Shown: positions 1-9,649, counted from the first letter of the stretch. The stretch is DNA of 64,000 nucleotides from Kriegella aquimaris (GCF_900103215.1 NZ_FNGV01000001.1:744001-808000), one strand, 5' to 3'. Notes: generated by a model not told the origin, from the letters alone. Numbers and translations: made by a program.

Positions 1-418
1 CTTTAAATACATACCTAGAGGCGGTAAGACCTATGAAACCCAAAAGACTATGTATAATTATAATACTACTTGGAATGGTGAAATTTTCAAATAAATCCCA
101 TTGCCGATTTATCAAGACCACCGTAATGGCCAAGATACTTGACAAGCATATAGCGTTAAATATGTTGTACACATCGCGGACCCCCGTATGCCGAACAACA
201 CCTTTATAGGAACCAATAATAAGAAAAGAAATCATTGAAATAAAGGCAACAACGGGCAATTGAAAGATTAACTTGTCGACTTCAAAGTCAAAAGTCAAAT
301 TAAATCTAATACAATAGGCCAGAAAAAAAGAAAAACTTACAATAGCTACATCGATTGCCAAAACAAGCCACTTAGAGGCATACCGATGTGCATTATGGGT
401 TAGGTAGTTCTGTATCAT
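1..418 (-). CDS. CapD/WbpM/PglF-type membrane nucleotide-sugar dehydratase, N-terminal part (runs off left edge)
   Basis: About 139 codons are visible before the gene leaves the window. They encode a short polar start and then roughly four hydrophobic helices, with the motif GSYKGVVRHTG after the second helix. This is the membrane domain typical of CapD/WbpM/FlaA1/PglF proteins, which in known members precedes a Rossmann domain that makes a 4-keto-6-deoxy sugar from UDP-GlcNAc. That catalytic half is not in the window, so activity cannot be judged. The ATG overlaps the stop of the aminotransferase gene (ATGA), so the two are very likely co-translated. Together they would fit a 4-amino-4,6-dideoxy sugar pathway (inference). 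Confidence 0.8.
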   Translation of the reverse strand, partial: MIQNYLTHNAHRYASKWLVLAIDVAIVSFSFFLAYCIRFNLTFDFEVDKLIFQLPVVAFISMISFLIIGSYKGVVRHTGVRDVYNIFNAICLSSILAITVVLINRQWDLFENFTIPSSIIIIHSLLGFIGLTASRYVFK

Positions 419-1554
419 ATTACTTTATTTATACAATGAATAGTTCTATCCAATTCTTCAGTGGTTAAATTTGACCCACTTGGCAAACAAAGCCCTGTAT
501 CGAATAAATTCTCTGAAATTCCGTTCGTGTAATTTGGGAATTGCTCGAAAACCGGTTGCATATGCATTGGCTTCCATAGCGGCCGAGATTCAATATTTTC
601 CTCTAATAAACAATGACGTATTTCCTCTCGCATCTCAAAGGAATCGGTTAATACACAGGTCAACCAACGGTTGGAATAATTCTCTTCGGATTCTTCCAAG
701 AATTTAAGTCCTGGTTTATCATTTAAATTTTCTCTATAATACTCATAATTCAATCGTCTTGAGGCAACACGATTATCTAAAACTTCCATCTGCCCCCTAC
801 CAATACCCGCAAGAATATTACTCATTCTATAGTTATAACCAATAACGGAATGTTGATAATGCGGGGCATCATCCCTTGCCTGGGTTGCAAGAAAAACGGC
901 TTTTTGCTTTATAAGCTTATTTTTTGTTACCAAAGCTCCTCCACCTGAAGTAGTTATTATCTTGTTTCCATTGAAAGAAAGAATGCCAATGTCTCCAAAA
1001 GTACCACATTTGATATTCTTATACATACTACCCAAAGCTTCTGCACTATCTTCCAACACGGGAATACCGTATTCCTCAGAAATTCTTTGGATTTCATCAA
1101 CCTTATATGGCATTCCATAAAGATGAACCGCAATGATCGCCTTTGGCTTTTTACCTAATCTTATCCGATCTTTAATCGCTTCTTCTAATAATTCGGGAGA
1201 TAAGTTCCAAGTGTCTTGTTCGCTATCCACAAAAATGGGAATAGCCCCTAAATAAGAGATAGGGTTTGCCGATGCGGAAAAGGTGAAACTCTGGCATAAG
1301 ACTTCATCCCCTTCTCCCACGCCTAACAACTTAAGACCTAAGTGTATTGCGGCAGTACCAGAACTTAGTGCCGCAACATGGCTAGAGCGTAAAAGATAGC
1401 TTTCGATATCGTTTTCAAAACCATCTACGTTCGGCCCTAATGGAGCAATCCAATTGGTATCAAATGCACTGTTAATATAAGACTGTTCTGCGCCGCCCAT
1501 ATGGGGAGACGAAAGCCATATCTTAGTTTTTGTGATTGTATTGGAGTTCAACAA
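415..1554 (-). CDS. DegT/DnrJ/EryC1/StrS-family PLP aminotransferase (PglE/EpsN-like)
   Basis: This 379-residue protein has the usual length and motifs of sugar aminotransferases: SSGTAAIHLGL near residue 65, EDSAEALGS with Asp169 for the pyridine nitrogen, and SFNGNKIITTSGGG with Lys198 as the expected PLP Schiff-base lysine. Family members transfer an amino group from glutamate to a 4-keto sugar nucleotide. The N-terminus (WLSSPHMGGAE) and the NYRMSN motif match the PglE/EpsN subgroup that makes UDP-4-amino-4,6-dideoxy-GlcNAc. It is the first gene of a minus-strand pair with the CapD-like gene, sharing an ATGA overlap. The exact keto-sugar substrate is inferred from that neighbour. No PglD-type acetyltransferase is next to it. 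Confidence 0.9.
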   Translation of the reverse strand: MLNSNTITKTKIWLSSPHMGGAEQSYINSAFDTNWIAPLGPNVDGFENDIESYLLRSSHVAALSSGTAAIHLGLKLLGVGEGDEVLCQSFTFSASANPISYLGAIPIFVDSEQDTWNLSPELLEEAIKDRIRLGKKPKAIIAVHLYGMPYKVDEIQRISEEYGIPVLEDSAEALGSMYKNIKCGTFGDIGILSFNGNKIITTSGGGALVTKNKLIKQKAVFLATQARDDAPHYQHSVIGYNYRMSNILAGIGRGQMEVLDNRVASRRLNYEYYRENLNDKPGLKFLEESEENYSNRWLTCVLTDSFEMREEIRHCLLEENIESRPLWKPMHMQPVFEQFPNYTNGISENLFDTGLCLPSGSNLTTEELDRTIHCINKVI

Positions 1555-2102
1555 GTTAGATTTTAGGGTTTCTCAAGTGTAAAAGTAAATATACTTTCCT
1601 GTTTTGACACCGAAAGTTACTATAATTCGTTAAAGGCGAAAAAATTTCGTTTAACGGCACCCCATTCACTTTTTCAGCCTTTTAATTGCCCTTCTTATCT
1701 AAAGATAGGAAATTCTTACATGTAAAACTATACCTATTACTAGGATAGTATGAGTAATAAGTACAAAAATAAATCAACTTAACTATCTAAATATCTTACA
1801 ACTAAGTGTATTTATAAATCTTTAATTGTAATTCAACACTTACTTATAAGGAAGAAAGTAATAATATGCGGTTTCAAAAAGTAAAAATGAGAATTGGTTA
1901 AGGTGATTTGAAGCACGTGCTTGGCCCTTTCCTTTTTTCGTAAATTCGCTGGTAATTTATTCAATCGTTAATTAAAGTAGGGAATACCGAATTTTGTTTG
2001 TTTTTAATCGAGTAATTATTTGATTTTGACGTTTTATTTAATTTTTGGGCTGTGATAAAGCTAATTTTGATACTAATATTACATTAACAACCCCTTATTG
2101 CT
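1555..2102. other. Divergent intergenic region with a 12-bp palindrome
   Basis: This 548-bp gap separates the minus-strand aminotransferase from the plus-strand galactose oxidase. I see no coding frame. It contains a perfect 12-bp palindrome AAGCACGTGCTT at 1911-1922, which could be an operator. Nearer the galactose oxidase, TTTG at 2019-2022 followed after 16 bp by TAATTTTTG (2039-2047) resembles a Bacteroidota promoter, but with one extra T in the -7 box. Both assignments are tentative. Confidence 0.35.
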
Positions 2103-5100
2103 ATGAGAAAAAATTACCTTGGTCATTATTTTATACCAGTTTTCTTATTTTTTATAACAGTCACTTTTTCAACTCAAGCTCAAAATCAAGCGCAGGTCGG
2201 AGAGTGGAGCGACCCTATTCCATTTAGCATTGTTCCTGTAGCCGCAGCAAATCTCCCTGATGGCAGACTGATTACGTGGGCTTCAAAATTTCGCGACTCG
2301 TATACAGAAACCGAAGACGGAATGACCTGGACCGAGATATTCGATCCCTTTGCAGGCACTGATGGTCAAGCGCTTGGTGATTTCACCTCGAATACAGATC
2401 ATGATATGTTTTGCCCGGGCATTAATAATTTGCCCGATGGTCGCATATTGGCGGCTGGCGGAACGAGTAGTGAAAGAACAAGTATTTACGATCCTGCTAC
2501 GGGTCTCTGGAGTGTTGCTTCAGATATGAATATTCGACGTGGTTATCAAGGAAATGTTACCCTTGCCGATGGTTCGGTTTTCACATTGGGCGGTTCGTGG
2601 AGTGAAAGTACGGCAATTAACGGTAATAAAGATGCCGAACAATGGTCTCCCGAAACCGGATGGTTTCTTTTACCCGGAATTAAAGGCGAGGATATATATA
2701 ATGCAAATGACTTATCCTTGGAAGAACGAATCTATCGCGTCGACAATCACTTATGGCTTTGGCAAGCGCCTGACGGAAGAATATTTCATGCAGGGCCCAG
2801 TGAGCGGATGCATTGGATCGATGTCTCCAGTGGTGGGTCTATAATTGATGCAGGCCCTCGTGGCGGCGACACATATTCAATGAAAGGAACGACTGTCATG
2901 TTCGATACGGGAAAAATTTTAAAAGTAGGCGGTTCAAGAACTTACGACAAAGGTACGCCTGCAAAAAACAACTCCTATGTAATTGATATCAATACGCCGA
3001 CTGCACAGGTAACCCAGGCAGGAAACTTAGCCTTTGAACGTACCATGCACAACAGCACAGTATTGCCAAATGGCCAAGTACTGGTGACCGGGGGTTTGGA
3101 TCATGCCGAAGTATTTTCAGATACAGGTGCACAATTAACAGCCGAGTTGTTTGACCCCAACACCAACACATGGGAAACGGTAGCCGGTATGCAAACACCA
3201 AGAACTTATCATAGTGTTGCCATACTGCTTACGGATGGCCGTGTTTTTGTGGGTGGCGGTGGTCTTTGTGACACCACCCCGGGTTGCGTAAACCATACAG
3301 ATGCTGAAATCTATAGCCCCCCATATCTGTTCGATGGAACGGGTAATCTCGCAACAAGGCCCACAATTAGTGCTCCTGATGAAGAGGAAAATTACAATAC
3401 CTCGATTACGGTTACGGGAACGGCCGGCCTTCAAGAATTTAGCTTGATACGCTTTTCCGCCGTAACCCATAGTACCAATAACGAACAGCGTCGAATTCCA
3501 TTGACATTTACAGAAACTGCTGGTAATTATTCCGTTAATATACCGGATAGAAACATATTGCCTCCTGGATATTATATGCTTTTTGCTATGGATGCCAATG
3601 GCGTGCCAAGCGTTGCGGAAACTATTAAAATCGGCTCAGCAATTCCATTGGCCGTCAATCCAAATTTGGTAGCACATTATGAGTTTAACGAAGCATCTGG
3701 GGCTGCATTAACCGATATTTCGGGAAACAACAATGATGCAACCATTATTGAACACAACAATTCTGGTACTGCAATACCATTGACCCAAAATTATCTTGGG
3801 GCTCCCGGCATATTCGGAAACGCCATTGAGTTAGATGGTTCCGAGTTCGATAGCAATACGATATTAGACATTCCTTATTCCGCTTCTCTAGAAGACACAT
3901 TAGATGAAATTACGGTCATGGGCTGGGTCTACCGAAATGAAAACGGTTTTAACACGGGCATTCTTTCCCACGATTATCCCGCTATGTTTTTTGGTTTCCA
4001 CAATGCATTATACAAATGGGAGTTTGTGACCGACAATGGTCAACTCAGCTGTTATGCGGGGTATGTCCCCCCTAATACTTGGGTGCATATTGCTGCTACC
4101 TTTAATGGAACCGTTGCCAAACTTTATGCCAATGGCATAGAAGTTTGTAGCAAAACGCTCCCTCCTGGAACAGAATTTAATTTCGACGAGACCAAAAGCT
4201 TTACTTCCTCGGGCTTCTATGAACAAAGAACAACGCCCGGTCAAGATGGTCTACCAACCCGTTATAACGGAAGTGGTATTACCGATGAAATCAACGGACG
4301 AATTGATGAGCTGAAAATATTTAGAAAAGCCTTGGGTGCCGCAGCTATTGAGCATGAATTTCAAACAGGGCTCGCCTCTGGCGCACCAGACCTTATAGCT
4401 TGTGCCCCCGGAGCGATTACCTCCCAATATCAAATTGGTGCGGCAGCAGTTCAAACCGGGGAGTTTGTGACCGTTTCAGAAGGAGCTGACGTTATATTAA
4501 GCGCCGCAACTTCAAGTTCTACCTATTATATTACACCGCCAAATGCCGATGAAAATACACGGGTGACAGCACCTCCAGGTATTGGTTCGCCGAATATAAC
4601 CCCAGGAGCATTGACCCTATCAAATATTCAGGCTTCCGATTCTGGACGCTATGTATTAACGACCGCTGAAGGCTGTATGAGCTTTATCACCGTTCTGGTA
4701 AGCGGTAGCTGTGATCCAGGTGACACACCAATCCAAGCAGAGTGGAGCTTGACTGGTGATGATCCATATGAATCAGCCCCGGCCGGAGTGGATGGTCAAA
4801 TTAATGCTGCACAAGGTGACAAAGTGAGATTGAGCATACTACCCAATGGAATAAATTTTACAGTAACCTATAATGGCAACCAAGTTTATAGCGGTAGAGG
4901 TGATTATATTATAGGGGTTGCAACCCCGAGCAATAGCGGGTCCTATTACCTAGAATCTGAGGAAGGCTGTGCGGTAATAATCAACTTAGACGTTGAAGAG
5001 GCTGTTTGCGATGCCACTACAATCAAGGCGCAATGGTCTTTGAACAATGGTAACACATATTTTGACGCTCCAGACGAACAATCTGTTAGCATAAATTCGA

Positions 5101-7244
5101 CGACTGGTGACAATGTTCGTTTGAGTATGGTGCCAGATGGTGTTGATTTTACGATTAGACACAATAATGCAGAGGTTTATGCAGGTAGAGGCGACTATCT
5201 ACTCGGCGTCGTAGACCCTACCAATAGTGGAGATTATATTATAACTACGGCCTCCGGTTGTACCACAACCATCACGCTTAATGTAAGTGATGTAGTTTGT
5301 GATGCCACCACCATAAGGTCACAATGGTCGTTAGATGATGGCCAAAGTTATTTTGAGGCACCCAACGAACAACCTATAACTGTTGCGGCCAACACGGGAA
5401 ATATTGTACGTCTGAGTATGGTTCCCGATGGAATTGATTTTACCATTACCTTCAACGGCTCACAACTATATAGTGGTCGAGGCGATTATATTTTTCCCAA
5501 CGCCGTGACTCCGGCAAATAGTGGAGATTATATAATCACCAGCGCCCAAGGTTGCAGCACTACCCTTACACTAAATGTGACCGATGTCGTTTGTGATGGC
5601 AATGCAATAAAAGCACAATGGTCATTGAACGATGGTCAGACTTATCAGGTGGCTCCAGATGAAACGCCAATAACCGTTGCCGCTCTTACAGGTGACAACG
5701 TACGTTTGAGCATGGATCCTGATGGCGTAATCTTTACCATAACTTACGAAGGCGCTCAAGTATATAGTGGCCAGGGTGATTTTCTTTTAGGCGTGGTAGA
5801 CCCATCTAATAGTGGAAATTACATTATATCTTCTACTGAAGGATGTAGCACAACCCTTACCTTGAACGTTACCGATGCCGCATGTACGGGTGAAGATATT
5901 CGGGTTGAATGGTCTACTGATGGAGGATCTTCATATGATGAAGCTCCAGATGAAAAACCTATTGATGCTACTGTAGACACCGGTGACACCGTACTTATAA
6001 GCATGCTACCGAATGGTGTAGATTTTACAATTTCATTGGATGGCAACCAAGTATATAGTGGTCGTACCGACTTCGCATTGGGTGCTGTAGATTTCTCGAA
6101 CAGCGGATCCTACGTAATTACCACGGTTCAGGGGTGTAGCACAACTTTTAATCTTAATGTTAATTGCCCGAGTGGACCCTTTACTCCCGAATACATAATC
6201 GACGGTGTGGCAGGAAGTGGAGAAACCACTATAATTGCAGAGGCAGGTACTTCCATAATTTTGGGTACAATTGAAGATAATGTTGCATTTACTATTTCAG
6301 GTCCTAATGGAACAACGAGCAATGGAGATTTAGATTTAGGAAATATAATCACCACCCAAGCGGGCGAATATGTTCTCACTTCAGCTGAAGGCTGTACGGC
6401 ATCACTGAATATAGTGGTTGGAGACCCTTGTGCTCCAGAGAATTTCACGCCCCAATACACCATTGATGGTGCGACAGATAGCGGTAGCGGAACTATTACG
6501 GTTTCGGTAGGCACTCCCTTAATTCTCGGTCTGGTACAAACGAACGTCAGTTTTACAGTTACAAACCCTGATGGATCTGTCCAAAACGGAATGCTAGATT
6601 TAGGGAATGTAGAATTGGAAAATGCCGGAAACTATACGTTTACATCCGCAGGAGGTTGCAGCGCCCAAATTACTGTAGTAGTAGAGGAATCTTGCCCAGC
6701 AGATACCTTTACTCCCCAATACACTGTCGATGGAGAGGCAGCAAGTGGTAGCACAACTATCACCGTTCCTGAAGGCACTCCTTTAATTCTCGGACTTGTA
6801 CAAACAGATGTCAATTTTACAATTACGCGGCCCGATGAATCTATCAATGATGGTATACTCGATTTGGGCGATTTAGCCCTAGCTCAAAACGGAACTTACA
6901 TCTTCACCTCTGAAGATGGTTGTACAGCTCAGCTGGCGGTGGTTGTCGAAGAAAGTGGAATCGATCCAGATACCGATGTAGAATTAAAAGATGTTAGGGT
7001 TTATCCTAATCCTACTACGGACGGGAAATTGAGTTTTGAACTGAAGGAGTATATGAACGAGATTATCTATCTCAGCTTCTATGATATTTACGGAAAGCTC
7101 ATACTTCAGAACACAGTGCCTGCCAATCACGGCACAGACCCTGAAATTGATGTTTCAATGTTGAGCCAGGGTATTTATGTTGTTGAGATAGCACGTAGCA
7201 ATAAAGATGAAAATACGATTAAAAAGATTATAAAATTAAGGTAA
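2103..7244 (+). CDS. Secreted galactose oxidase-like copper radical oxidase (AA5-like) with LamG, Ig-like repeats and T9SS tail
   Basis: 1713 residues. A signal peptide (about 1-26) is followed by a kelch propeller and a galactose-oxidase C-terminal domain up to about residue 510. The fungal galactose oxidase residues are all present at matching spacing: Cys104 (MFCPG) and Tyr148 (RGYQ) for the Cys-Tyr cofactor, Trp166 (GGSW) 18 residues later, Tyr369-His370 (RTYHS) and His456 (THSTN) as copper ligands. A LamG-like domain covers about 518-760. Nine Ig-like modules follow to about 1617: one divergent, five of about 97 residues ending in a Cys-containing strand, and three of about 88 residues. 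A type A T9SS sorting domain (VYPNPTTDG start, last 85 residues) ends the protein. Expected to oxidise primary alcohols of galactose-type sugars at the cell surface or outside; substrate is inference. Followed by a terminator. Confidence 0.9.
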   Translation: MRKNYLGHYFIPVFLFFITVTFSTQAQNQAQVGEWSDPIPFSIVPVAAANLPDGRLITWASKFRDSYTETEDGMTWTEIFDPFAGTDGQALGDFTSNTDHDMFCPGINNLPDGRILAAGGTSSERTSIYDPATGLWSVASDMNIRRGYQGNVTLADGSVFTLGGSWSESTAINGNKDAEQWSPETGWFLLPGIKGEDIYNANDLSLEERIYRVDNHLWLWQAPDGRIFHAGPSERMHWIDVSSGGSIIDAGPRGGDTYSMKGTTVMFDTGKILKVGGSRTYDKGTPAKNNSYVIDINTPTAQVTQAGNLAFERTMHNSTVLPNGQVLVTGGLDHAEVFSDTGAQLTAELFDPNTNTWETVAGMQTPRTYHSVAILLTDGRVFVGGGGLCDTTPGCVNHTDAEIYSPPYLFDGTGNLATRPTISAPDEEENYNTSITVTGTAGLQEFSLIRFSAVTHSTNNEQRRIPLTFTETAGNYSVNIPDRNILPPGYYMLFAMDANGVPSVAETIKIGSAIPLAVNPNLVAHYEFNEASGAALTDISGNNNDATIIEHNNSGTAIPLTQNYLGAPGIFGNAIELDGSEFDSNTILDIPYSASLEDTLDEITVMGWVYRNENGFNTGILSHDYPAMFFGFHNALYKWEFVTDNGQLSCYAGYVPPNTWVHIAATFNGTVAKLYANGIEVCSKTLPPGTEFNFDETKSFTSSGFYEQRTTPGQDGLPTRYNGSGITDEINGRIDELKIFRKALGAAAIEHEFQTGLASGAPDLIACAPGAITSQYQIGAAAVQTGEFVTVSEGADVILSAATSSSTYYITPPNADENTRVTAPPGIGSPNITPGALTLSNIQASDSGRYVLTTAEGCMSFITVLVSGSCDPGDTPIQAEWSLTGDDPYESAPAGVDGQINAAQGDKVRLSILPNGINFTVTYNGNQVYSGRGDYIIGVATPSNSGSYYLESEEGCAVIINLDVEEAVCDATTIKAQWSLNNGNTYFDAPDEQSVSINSTTGDNVRLSMVPDGVDFTIRHNNAEVYAGRGDYLLGVVDPTNSGDYIITTASGCTTTITLNVSDVVCDATTIRSQWSLDDGQSYFEAPNEQPITVAANTGNIVRLSMVPDGIDFTITFNGSQLYSGRGDYIFPNAVTPANSGDYIITSAQGCSTTLTLNVTDVVCDGNAIKAQWSLNDGQTYQVAPDETPITVAALTGDNVRLSMDPDGVIFTITYEGAQVYSGQGDFLLGVVDPSNSGNYIISSTEGCSTTLTLNVTDAACTGEDIRVEWSTDGGSSYDEAPDEKPIDATVDTGDTVLISMLPNGVDFTISLDGNQVYSGRTDFALGAVDFSNSGSYVITTVQGCSTTFNLNVNCPSGPFTPEYIIDGVAGSGETTIIAEAGTSIILGTIEDNVAFTISGPNGTTSNGDLDLGNIITTQAGEYVLTSAEGCTASLNIVVGDPCAPENFTPQYTIDGATDSGSGTITVSVGTPLILGLVQTNVSFTVTNPDGSVQNGMLDLGNVELENAGNYTFTSAGGCSAQITVVVEESCPADTFTPQYTVDGEAASGSTTITVPEGTPLILGLVQTDVNFTITRPDESINDGILDLGDLALAQNGTYIFTSEDGCTAQLAVVVEESGIDPDTDVELKDVRVYPNPTTDGKLSFELKEYMNEIIYLSFYDIYGKLILQNTVPANHGTDPEIDVSMLSQGIYVVEIARSNKDENTIKKIIKLR
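4404..6957 (+). repeat. Tandem Ig-like module repeats inside the galactose oxidase gene
   Basis: Nine successive modules begin near 4404, 4708, 5008, 5299, 5590, 5884, 6165, 6430 and 6694. The five from 4708 to 6164 are mutually similar (QWSL, VRLSM, VYSGRGDY, GSYxIT, GC motifs) with a period of roughly 291-300 bp. The three from 6165 on form a second type (FTPQYTIDG, LILGLVQT, LDLGN) with a period near 264 bp. They are diverged at the DNA level, so this is an old amplification. Confidence 0.85.
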
Positions 7245-7268
7245 AACATATACCAAGACTAAGTACTG

Positions 7269-7304
7269 AAAAAAGCCCCAACAAAATTCTGTCGGGGCTT
7301 TTTT
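7269..7304. terminator. Bidirectional intrinsic terminator
   Basis: An A-run plus GCCCC, a short internal mismatch, and GGGGC plus a T-run form a stem with about 9 pairs. It sits 25 bp after the galactose oxidase stop and 39 bp from the stop of the convergent minus-strand lipoprotein gene. The A/T tracts on both sides let it serve both strands. Confidence 0.9.
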
Positions 7305-7342
7305 ACACATAAGTAGGCAGGGGTTAATTTATTCCGGTTAAT

Positions 7343-9229
7343 TTAAAAATCTACTTCGTCGTTCAAGAAATCTTCCAGATTGGTGTAGCCGTCTCCGTTT
7401 CTATCTTTGTTGGCGTCACTTGAATCGTCGGGGTTAAGACCCATTGATTCTTCCCATTCGTCAGACATACCATCACCATCACCATCATAACCAGAAGACC
7501 TAGAGGTATTCGACATTGAAGGATAAGATCCCGAACTATTCAATCTACCGTTTCCGGTATTATACTGACTGACCAATCGCTTATCAACAGCATCTCTTGT
7601 AGGATAACTTGCGCCTACTTTTGGCATTAAATTGCTTTCCAAGTCATTTGCCGACATAGCAGATGTGCCTGAACTAGCAAAAGCATTGGATTTAATATAA
7701 GAGCTCAAATTAGATGACCATTGGGCGCGTCCGGCAGGATTCACATTACCTACAATGTAAGCATGGGTATTGCCCGCACTACCCGTTCCATCATTTTCAC
7801 CATTGACCAAAGTATTTGCCCGTACCGAAACTTCACGAGACGATTTATACTTATTGTTCACGACCGAAAATTTAGTGCCTATACTAGGATTTGTAAACCA
7901 AGTAGATCCATAAACGATATTATTTATCATTTCAAAATCAAGCTGATCAGAAAGTGGATTGTTCGATCTTATATTTCTTTCGCCATTATGTGCAAAAAAG
8001 TTTCCGTAATACGAAATATTTGAGGTTCTCTTATAATTAAGTGCCCCGAAACCACTTTCTGATATAACTGAATTTTGAAGCGTTACTTTTTTAATTGTTG
8101 AACCTGAAAACCCCCCTACAAGGGCAAAATTTTCATCTCTCACCCAACTTATACTACAATGGTCAACGACAATGTTTTCAATATGGGTGCCATTGTATGC
8201 TGAAATATTTATTCCGTCCTCATTACTTCCAGAAGTACCCAGACCCGGTCTTATTTTCAAATATCTTACGATTACGTTGGAAGCACTAATCCGCAATTCT
8301 GCCCCTTTGATAAGAATACCATCCCCTGGTGCTGTTTGACCGGCAATGGTAACATTTCCTGATTTGTAAGGTATGTCTAAATAGGTTGAGCAATTGATTG
8401 TACCGCCAACCGTAAAAACAATGGTTCTGGCACCGGTCATTTTTAATGCCTCTCTTAAACTGCCAGTTCCTCTATCGTTTAAATTAGTTACTTTCACTAT
8501 ATAACCTCCTCGCCCTCCTGTGGCGTACTTTCCAAAACCTTGGGCGGTAGGGAAGGCCTTTAGTTCTCCATAATTTTTACTTAAATTTCCTTGGGGCACA
8601 ACTGTTTCTTCCTCTGTTGCACTATTGTCTTCTTCATTGGTGACCGTGACTTTTACCTCTCCGGTTTCCGTGGTAACCGTACCATCTTCATTTTCAGTTT
8701 CCGTGGTATAGGTAAACGAATCATCAATGGTCTGGGTCTCTTCTTCTGTCACATTATCTTCAACAATGGGTGTTTCTTCCCTCTCTTCTAAAACCACATT
8801 TTCTTCAACCGTTTCAGCTTCATCTTCTTCAACCGTTTCAGCTTCATCAATATCTTCGTCTGAAGCGTTATCTGTGGCCTCTTCTTCTGGGATAGTTGTC
8901 GTTTCCTCCATTTCAACAACTGGTACATAAGTCAAGGTGTTATCCTCGTTTATCACAACAACTCCATTGTTGGCAGAAGACGTCTCGACAATCTTTACAT
9001 TATCGGATTCTACAAACATGTCATTGGACAAAACATCAAGAATGGCACTCTGGTCTAATCTTGTTACGAAAGAATCATCGACCACAAGGTTATTGAGTTC
9101 AGAAATTCCCTGAGAACCAGAGTTTACATATTCCGCCAATAATTCAGTGTCGTCGCTACATGAAAGGGAAAAAATTAGAAAAGGGGCAACCATGATAAAC
9201 TTGGGGGCATTGCCAGTAAGATACTTCAT
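7343..9229 (-). CDS. Surface lipoprotein with cadherin-like domain, acidic loop and pectate-lyase-like (PL1-type) beta-helix
   Basis: 628 residues. A lipobox (IFSLSC) places the lipid Cys at residue 24, followed by SDDTELL, which fits the acidic lipoprotein export signal known for surface lipoproteins of Flavobacterium and Capnocytophaga. Next is a cadherin-like half domain (ILDVLSND, NTLTYVP), a Glu/Thr-rich loop (about 115-170), and the second half (DSFTYTTETENEDGT). From about residue 222 comes a pectate-lyase-like domain: AFPTAQGFG, GGRGG, NDRGTGSLREAL, VDHCSISW followed by Asp-Glu, and ERNIR. The C-terminus has a Ca-binding-like DGDGDGMSDEWE and NKDRNGDGYTNLEDF tail. Family members cleave polygalacturonate; here GalA in the cell's own polymer is a possible target (inference). 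Tandem paralog of the next gene. Confidence 0.88.
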   Translation of the reverse strand: MKYLTGNAPKFIMVAPFLIFSLSCSDDTELLAEYVNSGSQGISELNNLVVDDSFVTRLDQSAILDVLSNDMFVESDNVKIVETSSANNGVVVINEDNTLTYVPVVEMEETTTIPEEEATDNASDEDIDEAETVEEDEAETVEENVVLEEREETPIVEDNVTEEETQTIDDSFTYTTETENEDGTVTTETGEVKVTVTNEEDNSATEEETVVPQGNLSKNYGELKAFPTAQGFGKYATGGRGGYIVKVTNLNDRGTGSLREALKMTGARTIVFTVGGTINCSTYLDIPYKSGNVTIAGQTAPGDGILIKGAELRISASNVIVRYLKIRPGLGTSGSNEDGINISAYNGTHIENIVVDHCSISWVRDENFALVGGFSGSTIKKVTLQNSVISESGFGALNYKRTSNISYYGNFFAHNGERNIRSNNPLSDQLDFEMINNIVYGSTWFTNPSIGTKFSVVNNKYKSSREVSVRANTLVNGENDGTGSAGNTHAYIVGNVNPAGRAQWSSNLSSYIKSNAFASSGTSAMSANDLESNLMPKVGASYPTRDAVDKRLVSQYNTGNGRLNSSGSYPSMSNTSRSSGYDGDGDGMSDEWEESMGLNPDDSSDANKDRNGDGYTNLEDFLNDEVDF

Positions 9230-9289
9230 AAAATAGGTTAAGAAATGTTAAATATTTAGATTCTAAGGCTGTGCAAAAATTTTTTGATT

Positions 9290-9440
9290 TTAATATTACC
9301 GATGAAATACATCCTTTGTTCGATGAACTACACAAAATTTACATCAGGGGTATTACGCCCTAAAGGTGTTGTTTGGATCTTAAGAATTCTTGTATTCGAT
9401 AAACTACCCATATTTTTAACATCTATTAACAATGTCGATA
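9290..9440. repeat. Duplicated upstream region, copy 1
   Basis: This segment is clearly similar, with substitutions and single-base indels, to 11508-11660. Both hold the GGGTATTACG block, the TTCATCG sites and a TTTTTAACATC block. The similarity continues into the two downstream coding regions, so gene plus promoter were duplicated in tandem. Confidence 0.75.
9300..9403 (-). promoter_or_regulatory. Three-site TTCATCG element upstream of the PL1-like lipoprotein gene (copy A)
   Basis: Read on the minus strand, TTTATCG (9397-9403) is followed 76 bp later by TTCATCG (9321-9327), and 21 bp later by a second TTCATCG (9300-9306), about 71 bp before the ATG. The sites share context G-T-A-G/T-TTCATCG-A-A. 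The same 1+2 arrangement precedes the three paralogous genes. Two direct repeats 21 bp apart, each containing a GTTNAT-like core, are compatible with a LytTR-type regulator (inference). Confidence 0.6.
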
Positions 9441-9595
9441 GCCGTTACCTCGAGATTCATTGGGCTAAGTCAGAATGAATGATCAGCAATCATGAAGAAC
9501 AGTAATCAGTTAAAGGAGCCAAAAACTTTCGTACATACTAACGGGCCGCCTTATTAACCTGTCAGGAACAGAATGAGAAGGACGCCATCAAACAA

Positions 9596-9627
9596 AGAGA
9601 CCCTCTAAAAGTATTTAGAGGGTCTCT
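9596..9627 (-). terminator. Intrinsic terminator after the second PL1-like lipoprotein gene
   Basis: A perfect 14-bp stem (AGAGACCCTCTAAA and its complement) with a 4-nt loop lies 22 bp after the stop of the gene at 9650-11449. On the minus strand it is followed by TTTGTTTG. Confidence 0.88.
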
Positions 9628-9649
9628 GTATTAACAAAAATTGCTTTGC

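Noticed and set aside
8591-8930. Ser/Thr/Phe-rich plus-strand ORFs opposite the acidic loop
   Set aside because: They mirror the Glu/Thr-rich codons of the minus-strand lipoprotein; such antisense frames are open by composition.
9284-9478. 64-codon plus-strand ORF in the gap upstream of the PL1-like lipoprotein gene
   Set aside because: It lies over the regulatory sites, and in the duplicated copy at 11508-11660 the same frame stops after eight codons, so it is not conserved as coding.
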